From an uncultured Glaciecola sp. (GTDB lineage Bacteria; Pseudomonadota; Gammaproteobacteria; Enterobacterales; Alteromonadaceae), in contig NZ_CALJHY010000014.1 in assembly GCF_937770335.1 (NCBI RefSeq), positions 1 through 64,000 of the forward strand: a stretch of 64,000 bases of DNA, read 5' to 3'. Position 1 is the first letter of the stretch, and each line of letters starts with the position of its first letter. Positions 58,482 to 64,000 of the stretch are shown piece by piece. The notes under the pieces are model-generated. The model saw nothing but the letters and a program-made list of their open reading frames with translations. It was not told where the DNA came from and did no database searches. The translations under genes were made by a program, and so were the position numbers.

Positions 58482-58911
58482 TTTTGTCACCATCTTATTG
58501 ATATTAGATGACTTATTTTAACCTATCTGATTATGTAACGCACTAACCCATGCTTTTTTACTCTGAATAATGCCAAGGTTCATGGACCGCAACAGACATA
58601 CACGATAACTGCGTGGCATAAGATGCAAAATCACAAGATAATGAGTTTATTTCAATGTCTTAAAAACTAGTGAAGCCATAGCCAAGGATGGCTATTCTTT
58701 TTCACAGGGGAAAGTCTTTACAATCACCATAAAGATTATTGCCGGTTTTGGCACCAGAGAACGAACAAGAAATAATAACTAAAAGTAAGGCTGCTGGATC
58801 TAGTTTCATTACATGACCCTATTTTTAATTAACAAGGCAATGTAACAAAATAAGTTCATTGATGAACCTGATCGAAATGATTGTTTTATTTTTTGATTGT
58901 TTTTAGCTAAA
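58482..58911. other. Island right end, mostly non-coding
   Basis: AT-rich region that holds only a truncated exported-protein frame (58702-58809, listed separately) and leads into the boundary hairpin and attR. Confidence 0.4.
58702..58809 (-). pseudogene. Truncated exported small protein (possible Rap1a/Tai-like remnant)
   Basis: A 35-codon frame encodes a lipoprotein-like signal (LLLVIISCSFSG), then GNNLYGDCKDF, and stops. The GN-D/NLY-x-x-C pattern is reminiscent of Rap1a/Tai-type immunity proteins, which are about 110-130 residues. I infer a broken gene with low confidence. Confidence 0.25.
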
Positions 58912-58969
58912 ATTTAAAGGTATGCTTTATGGCAGGTTTTTTACTTCTCTGCCCCGCATACCTTTAAAT
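58912..58969. repeat. Long inverted repeat at the right island boundary
   Basis: Two perfect 14-bp arms (58912-58925, ATTTAAAGGTATGC, and 58956-58969) enclose 30 bp that contain a second GGCAG/CTGCC pair. The structure ends 4 bp before attR. It could be an end-specific recombination or termination element. Confidence 0.6.
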
Positions 58970-58972
58970 ATA

Positions 58973-58993
58973 AGAATAGTGGTGCCTCGACCC
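58973..58993. repeat. attR: right direct repeat, inside the tRNA-Phe gene
   Basis: Matches 43339-43359 at 20 of 21 positions. Bases 58980-58993 are the 3' end of tRNA-Phe (minus strand). Confidence 0.85.
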
Positions 58994-59056
58994 CGGGATC
59001 GAACCAGGGACACGCGGATTTTCAATCCGCTGCTCTACCAACTGAGCTATCGAGGC
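58980..59056 (-). tRNA. tRNA-Phe (GAA)
   Basis: A cloverleaf is visible by eye: 7-bp acceptor stem GCCTCGA / TCGAGGC, 4-bp D stem GCTC/GAGC, anticodon stem GCGGA/TCCGC with loop TTGAAAA (anticodon GAA), and T-arm with TTCGATC, then ACCA encoded. It is 77 nt rather than the usual 76, because one extra G lies 3' of the T stem. It can pair with the last variable-loop base, giving a 6-bp T stem. It is the integration site of the island. Confidence 0.9.
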
Positions 59057-59177
59057 ATTTGCGATTGCGCTTTAGGGCTGCATTTCGCTGTGGGGGCGTA
59101 TTAAACGGATTTTGCCCTTCCAAGTCAACTATTTTCTAAACTTTTGTGCCTTTATCTTAATAAAAAGGCTCAAACGG

Positions 59178-59450
59178 TTATTTTGTAGGCGGAACGTAGC
59201 CTTCAATCGTCGGTTCAATACCCTCAAACAAATAGGCGACCATTTTTTCTTCAAGAAATTTTCTATCGTTCGCTTCCATCATGCTCAACTTATTCTCGTT
59301 GATCAGCATGGTCTGTTTTTTCTGCCAAAGACTAAACGCTTCTTTGGATATTGTATCGAATATACGTTTGCCAACTGGCCCTGGATATAACTGAAAATCC
59401 AAACCATCAGCTTCTTTGTTCAAACACACACAATTTACTGTTCTTGCCAT
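59178..59450 (-). CDS. yggX: Fe(2+)-trafficking protein YggX
   Basis: A 90-residue cytosolic protein. [18 protein letters not shown] at the N-terminus and the [26 protein letters not shown] helix are characteristic; Cys7 is the conserved cysteine. YggX protects iron-sulfur proteins and supports iron delivery. It follows mutY (117 bp) as in E. coli, where the two are cotranscribed. The tRNA-Phe gene follows. Confidence 0.95.
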   Translation of the reverse strand: MARTVNCVCLNKEADGLDFQLYPGPVGKRIFDTISKEAFSLWQKKQTMLINENKLSMMEANDRKFLEEKMVAYLFEGIEPTIEGYVPPTK

Positions 59451-59567
59451 GTTATATACCTTCGGATAAATAGTAATGGCGAGTAGTATAGCTCAATAAA
59501 CAAGTCGACTTAAGCAATGATTGCTCAAAATCACTTAACTTTCAGCCGTTAAATAATATATTTACCG

Positions 59568-60752
59568 TTAATAGCCGCTTTTCAACATTTCTAGTATTTT
59601 CATTGTAGGCGCCGACAAGCCAATTTTACTTGGGTTGTATGCGTCGAACCAAAGTTGGTTTATAGCGCTATCATCCAACCCCGCATTACTCTCGTTTACT
59701 GCTTGCAACGGCGGTTCTTTTAACTTAATAAGTACAGGTGAAATCAATAAATGAAAATGACTAAAAGTATGTTTAAAGGTCTTGAGCTCAAGTACTTTAG
59801 CATCCTGTAAATTTACTTTGAGCAAACTATCTTGGAGCATCAACAGCGCTTCGTCTGTCGTTTTTTCGAATTCTTTCTCGAAACCTGTTTCTAGAAACCC
59901 CCAAAGTCCGCCCCAAATACCCGATGGTGGTCTTTGTTGCATTAACACTTGCCCATTAAATGACGGGATCAACATTGTCGTGTACTTTGTCGGTATTTGC
60001 TTCTTTGGCTTCTTAAATGGAAAATCAGTCTGTTTTCCTTGAGCGTAAGCTAGGCAATGAGACTGCATTGGGCACTCATCACATTTAGGTCTTGAACGAG
60101 TACATATTGTCGCACCCAAATCCATAATTGCTTGCGTATAATCCCCGTACCTTAGCTTCCCATAAGTGTCTTTTTTTTCTTGCACATCAAGTTGCTCTAG
60201 CGCGCTTTTACCTAGATGAAGAATTCCAGGCTTTAACGCCTCAGCTTCAGCCCACAACCTATCTTCTATTTTTTTACTACCTGTCCAGCCTTCAATCGCC
60301 ATATAGCGAGTGAGTACTCGCTTTACGTTTCCATCCATAATTGCATAGGCTTGATTCAGAGATAAAGACAAAACAGCTGCTGCGGTGGAGCGACCTATTC
60401 CGGGTAGGGCAATGACTTCATCAAAAGTTGTTGGAAATTTACCTGCATGCAAATCTCTAACTTGTTGAGCAGCCTTGTGCAGATTTCTAGCCCTCGCGTA
60501 ATAACCCAAACCAGTCCATAGGTGCAAGACCTCGTCAACCGGAGTATTGGCTAAATCGTTAACAGTCGGGAAGCGCTTCATGAAAGTATCGTAATAAGGG
60601 ATCACCGTTGCGACTTGGGTTTGCTGCAACATTATTTCAGAAATCCAAACTGAATAAGACGATTTGTTTTTTTGCCATGGTAAATTTTTGCGCCCGTGTT
60701 GGTCAAACCAAGTTAAAAGCGCGTTTGAAAAAGAAAAGCTACTTGAAGTCAC
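59568..60752 (-). CDS. mutY: A/G-specific adenine DNA glycosylase MutY
   Basis: About 394 residues. It removes adenine mispaired with 8-oxoguanine. The HhH-GPD domain has IMLQQTQV and [15 protein letters not shown] with the catalytic Asp in IMDGNVKR, the [4Fe-4S] cluster motif [17 protein letters not shown], and a Nudix-like C-terminal domain ([10 protein letters not shown] to the end). I place the start at a GTG (60752), which gives [18 protein letters not shown], aligned with the start of E. coli MutY. The frame is open to 60890, where it would overlap trmB. The true start needs experimental support. Confidence 0.92.
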   Translation of the reverse strand: MTSSSFSFSNALLTWFDQHGRKNLPWQKNKSSYSVWISEIMLQQTQVATVIPYYDTFMKRFPTVNDLANTPVDEVLHLWTGLGYYARARNLHKAAQQVRDLHAGKFPTTFDEVIALPGIGRSTAAAVLSLSLNQAYAIMDGNVKRVLTRYMAIEGWTGSKKIEDRLWAEAEALKPGILHLGKSALEQLDVQEKKDTYGKLRYGDYTQAIMDLGATICTRSRPKCDECPMQSHCLAYAQGKQTDFPFKKPKKQIPTKYTTMLIPSFNGQVLMQQRPPSGIWGGLWGFLETGFEKEFEKTTDEALLMLQDSLLKVNLQDAKVLELKTFKHTFSHFHLLISPVLIKLKEPPLQAVNESNAGLDDSAINQLWFDAYNPSKIGLSAPTMKILEMLKSGY

Positions 60753-60876
60753 ATTAACCGCACATCTGCCAAAGAATGAATTATAATACCGGACTTTTGC
60801 ACTAATAGACCAGTCTAGCGTCATATTTCGGCTGCTCCGTTCATTTACCAAACATTTAATAAAGACCACGAGATAC

Positions 60877-61602
60877 ATGAAGTCATTCAAAAGCCTAGAA
60901 GAAGCCCGCGCAGCAGGCGTATATATTAGTAAAATAAAAAGCTTTGTAAAACGCGAGGGCCGCCTAACTAATGCTCAAGCCAAAGCAATTGAAGAAAACT
61001 GGCCAACTAAAGGCCTAACTATCGAGCAAGGCATGCTTAACTTAGATGACGTTTTTGGTAGCACCGCGCCAACCGTTCTTGAAATTGGCTTTGGTATGGG
61101 CAAGTCTTTTGTTGAAATGGCGACAGCTGCTCCGCAGAATAACTTCATTGGCATTGAAGTGCATCGTCCCGGCATTGGAGCTTGTTTAGCAGACGCAGAG
61201 GAAGCTGGTATCGAAAACGTTCGTGTATTTGAACACGATGCCGTTGAAGTGCTAGCCCAATCGATCGCGGATAACTCACTACATCGTTTGCAGCTATACT
61301 TTCCTGACCCTTGGCATAAAACGCGTCATCACAAGCGTCGAATAGTACAGCCTGATTTTGTGCAGAACTTGCGTTCAAAGCTTGCCATTGGTGGCACTTT
61401 TCATATGGCGACCGACTGGGAACCTTATGCAGAACACATGATGGAAGTTATGACCCAAGCACAGGGTTATGAAAACACTTCAAGCGAAGAAACGAAGGGT
61501 TTCGTTCCTCGCCCAGATTATCGCCCTATTACCAAATTTGAAGTTCGTGGCCAGAAGCTCGGTCACGGCGTTTGGGATCTCATTTTTAAGCGAGTAAACT
61601 AA
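60877..61602 (+). CDS. trmB: tRNA (guanine-N7-)-methyltransferase TrmB
   Basis: A 241-residue SAM-dependent enzyme that makes m7G46 in tRNA. The SAM-binding [41 protein letters not shown] (catalytic loop) and [18 protein letters not shown] segments are family hallmarks. It is divergent from mutY and abuts rsmC directly (stop at 61602, next ATG at 61603). Confidence 0.96.
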   Translation: MKSFKSLEEARAAGVYISKIKSFVKREGRLTNAQAKAIEENWPTKGLTIEQGMLNLDDVFGSTAPTVLEIGFGMGKSFVEMATAAPQNNFIGIEVHRPGIGACLADAEEAGIENVRVFEHDAVEVLAQSIADNSLHRLQLYFPDPWHKTRHHKRRIVQPDFVQNLRSKLAIGGTFHMATDWEPYAEHMMEVMTQAQGYENTSSEETKGFVPRPDYRPITKFEVRGQKLGHGVWDLIFKRVN

Positions 61603-62667
61603 ATGCTGTCATTACCTAGTCAGTTGTTATTACGTAACACCGATATTTTCGAAAGTGGCAAGTGGGCGATTGTTAATCCCTCAGATGCTGCTATTTTTGA
61701 CGAACTGCGTGACCCAAGTATCAATTTCGATATTACTGGTCTCCATCAGTTTCATGATATTTATTTTCAGAGTGAGAATACCAGTAAGTTTCCACAAGTT
61801 TTTGCTGCCAGCTTTAGTGTTGATGATCTCAAAGATAAACAGCAACTAGATGGGGCGGTTATTTTTCTGCCAAAAGCAAAGCAGCATCTTGAAATGCTTA
61901 TCGCTAACATGACTGACTTGGTCAAAGTGGGCGGTAAATTATTGATTGTTGGCGAAAACAAAGCTGGCATTAAAAGCGTAGGTAAATTGTTGGAGCGTGT
62001 AGGCTCAACAGTTAACAAAATTGATGGCGCTAAACATTGCGGTTTAATTTGTGTTGAGATTGAAACACCTAACAAGTCAGCTTTTGAGATAAAGCAATTT
62101 GGTGTTATCAGAAAGTATTTGGTAAATGGTCAAGAACTCAAAGTATTTTCACTTCCTGGCGTATTTGGTCACAAACAATTCGACCCAGGTACTCAATTAT
62201 TGTTAGCGCAATTTGAGCCACGCTCGGTTAAATTAGTCAACATGAAAGGCCAAGTATTAGACTTTGCTTGCGGCACAGGTATCATCGGCACTTATTTTGC
62301 TAAGCTTAATGCCAAGGTAAAAGTCACTATGAGCGATGTATCAGCGCTCGCCATTTATTGCACGAAACAAACACTTGAGCTTAATGCTGTTGAAGGAACG
62401 GTAATTGCGAGTGACGGCATGAAACAAGTCGAAGGTTACTTTGATCACATCGTGAGTAACCCGCCGTTTCATACTGGTATCCGCAACGACTACACCATTA
62501 CACAACAATTTATAGCACAGGCGCACAAGCAAACTCGCCCGCGCGGTACTCTTGATATTGTGGCAAATAAATTTTTACCTTACAGTGAGGTCATGAGTGG
62601 CTTGTATTTCCGCTCTAAAACACTCGTCAGTACGAATAAATATAATATTTATGAAGCTGCTAAATAG
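61603..62667 (+). CDS. rsmC: 16S rRNA (guanine1207-N2)-methyltransferase RsmC
   Basis: A 354-residue protein with a non-catalytic N-terminal Rossmann-like domain (about 1-165) and a catalytic C-terminal domain (about 185-350) that has VLDFACGTGIIG and the catalytic NPPF motif (SNPPFHTGI). The layout and length match RsmC. It starts directly after the trmB stop, so the two are cotranscribed. Confidence 0.93.
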   Translation: MLSLPSQLLLRNTDIFESGKWAIVNPSDAAIFDELRDPSINFDITGLHQFHDIYFQSENTSKFPQVFAASFSVDDLKDKQQLDGAVIFLPKAKQHLEMLIANMTDLVKVGGKLLIVGENKAGIKSVGKLLERVGSTVNKIDGAKHCGLICVEIETPNKSAFEIKQFGVIRKYLVNGQELKVFSLPGVFGHKQFDPGTQLLLAQFEPRSVKLVNMKGQVLDFACGTGIIGTYFAKLNAKVKVTMSDVSALAIYCTKQTLELNAVEGTVIASDGMKQVEGYFDHIVSNPPFHTGIRNDYTITQQFIAQAHKQTRPRGTLDIVANKFLPYSEVMSGLYFRSKTLVSTNKYNIYEAAK

Positions 62668-62783
62668 GGCAACATTGCTCTTACGGCGACTTTCAGGTGC
62701 TACGCTAGACCCAATGTTATTGACTTTTGGTCTAGCATTGTAACAAGTGACATTAAAAATTAGATAAGAAGACTTTGTACCTT

Positions 62784-64000
62784 ATGAAAATACTCTTTTT
62801 GATATCTGAAGTAGAAGACATTGTAAAAACCGGAGGCTTAGCCGATGTTGGTAAAGCACTGCCCATTGCCTTGTCTGAACTTGGACATGACGTTAAGATT
62901 GTTCTTCCTTATTACAAAGCCGCTGCGGACTCTTTGAAACTTGCCAATGCAACACCCCAACAGATTATCTATACCAACGGTCACAGTTACGCATTTAATA
63001 TAAAGGAATTAAACTTTAACGGTATTTCTGTCTATTTTGTCGATTACCCTGAATACTTTAATAATGACAAGCTTTACAGCGACGATAGCAAAGTCAGCAA
63101 TGCAGAAAAATTCACCTTTTTCTCACTAGCAGCACTAAAAACAGCTGAAGCTGTGAGCTTTAAGCCAGACATTTTACACACAAACGACTGGCATACTTCA
63201 ATGGCATGCTATTTTGCCAAGCATTCGCCGCTTACCTACAATTATTTTGCACACACTAAGTCAGTCTTAACTATCCACAATGCTGCATTTCAAGGAACTG
63301 ATAATTTAATCAATATTCCAAGTATTGATCCCACATCACCCGGCATGTATGTTGAAAACAATCATTTAAATATGCTGAAAACAGGGCTGTTATATGCTGA
63401 TAATATTTGCCCTGTAAGCACTACCTACGCACAAGAGATTGCCACACCATTAGGTAGTCATGGAATTGATGACGTTATTCGACAACGTATAAATATTGTC
63501 GAGGGCGTGCTTAATGGCTGCGATTACGAACAATGGGATCCAAGCTCCGACGAATTTATTGCTGCACATTATTCTGTTGATGATATGTCAGGAAAAGCGG
63601 CCTGCAAAGAAGACCTACAAAAGACATTTGGTCTAAAGCTTGACTCAAAAACCCCTATTATAGGGATGGTTTGCAGAACAACATTGCAAAAAGGCTTTGG
63701 ATATTTAATGCCCATCATTGCAGATATTCTCAAGCATAATGTGCAAGTTGCCCTAGTGGGAACAGGTCAAAAAGACATAACTGAACAACTACACCAAATC
63801 GCAAATGCCCACCCAAAACAATTTGTCTTTGTAGAAGACTTCAAACCAGACTTCGCACATAAGGTCGAAGCTGGTGCTGATTTTTTCTTAATGCCATCGG
63901 AGTTTGAGCCCTGTGGCCTAAATCAAATGTACAGCTTAGCCTACGGAACGACGCCTATTGTGCGCGGCATTGGTGGCTTAAAAGACACGATTGTTGATAT
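62784..64000 (+). CDS. glgA: Glycogen synthase GlgA, N-terminal part (3' end outside window)
   Basis: About 405 residues are visible of an enzyme that is usually about 480. It is a GT5 family glycosyltransferase that extends alpha-1,4-glucan from ADP-glucose. Signatures: KTGGLADVGKALP (ADP-glucose-binding loop) near residue 15, HTNDWHTS near 134 and FFLMPSEFEPCGLNQMY near 370. The frame stays open to the window end. No partner glycogen gene is seen in the window. Confidence 0.93.
   Translation, partial: MKILFLISEVEDIVKTGGLADVGKALPIALSELGHDVKIVLPYYKAAADSLKLANATPQQIIYTNGHSYAFNIKELNFNGISVYFVDYPEYFNNDKLYSDDSKVSNAEKFTFFSLAALKTAEAVSFKPDILHTNDWHTSMACYFAKHSPLTYNYFAHTKSVLTIHNAAFQGTDNLINIPSIDPTSPGMYVENNHLNMLKTGLLYADNICPVSTTYAQEIATPLGSHGIDDVIRQRINIVEGVLNGCDYEQWDPSSDEFIAAHYSVDDMSGKAACKEDLQKTFGLKLDSKTPIIGMVCRTTLQKGFGYLMPIIADILKHNVQVALVGTGQKDITEQLHQIANAHPKQFVFVEDFKPDFAHKVEAGADFFLMPSEFEPCGLNQMYSLAYGTTPIVRGIGGLKDTIVD

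Noticed and set aside
58922..59104. 60-codon plus-strand frame across tRNA-Phe
   Set aside because: It is antisense to the tRNA gene and reads through attR; not a protein gene.

Overview
The window looks like chromosomal DNA of a marine gammaproteobacterium of the order Alteromonadales (Alteromonas/Paraglaciecola-like). This rests on the gene repertoire (acnD-prpF, rpsF-rpsR-rplI, mutY-yggX-tRNA-Phe, trmB, rsmC, glgA, many TonB/two-component/c-di-GMP genes) and a moderate-to-low GC content. It is an inference from protein character, not from a database match.

Layout. 1-2.5 kb: the end of a 2-methylcitrate operon (acnD, prpF). 2.7-3.6 kb: yghU-type glutathione transferase. 3.7-10 kb: a translationally coupled pair, a 1517-residue propeller hybrid histidine kinase and a REC-GGDEF-EAL response regulator. 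10.2-13.2 kb: a secreted subtilase whose C-terminal half is about 27 near-identical 17-residue repeats. 14-23.7 kb: dnaB and rplI-rpsR-rpsF, separated by about 7 kb of accessory genes (chromate transporter, alpha/beta hydrolase, MOSC protein, arsenite pump plus arsenate reductase, thiolase, an OB-fold membrane protein and gene debris).

24.1-36 kb: a VOC protein, then a same-strand catabolic cluster that begins with a candidate sigma-54 promoter and a PrpR-like activator. It continues with a TonB receptor, a family III CoA-transferase, an HMG-CoA-lyase-like enzyme, the two hydantoinase/oxoprolinase subunits and an isochorismatase-fold hydrolase. The set reads as import, ring or amide opening, deamidation, CoA activation and C-C cleavage of an unidentified substrate. 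36-43.2 kb: methyltransferase, SDR, threonine/serine exporter, deiodinase-like nitroreductase, a flavin monooxygenase stub, a DUF6065-like protein, a lipoprotein and a small periplasmic protein.

43.3-59.0 kb: a 15.6-kb genomic island inserted at the 3' end of tRNA-Phe. It has direct att repeats at both ends, a P4-type integrase next to the left repeat, and an AlpA / primase-polymerase / RepA-like ATPase module. The cargo is a VOC protein, LysR regulator, SMR transporter, glutathione-dependent formaldehyde detoxification genes (frmA, fghA), bestrophin, a PsiE-like gene with an in-frame stop, a DksA-like zinc finger protein, a lipoprotein, and an integron-like two-gene cassette with an attC-like site. 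The terminator that probably served tRNA-Phe lies on the far side of the island. 59.2-64 kb: core genes yggX, mutY, trmB, rsmC and the start of glgA.

The points most worth a second look are the att-bounded island and its split tRNA transcription unit, the attC-like two-gene cassette with its shared IQAGRDV motif, the sigma-54 catabolic cluster, and the repeat subtilase.
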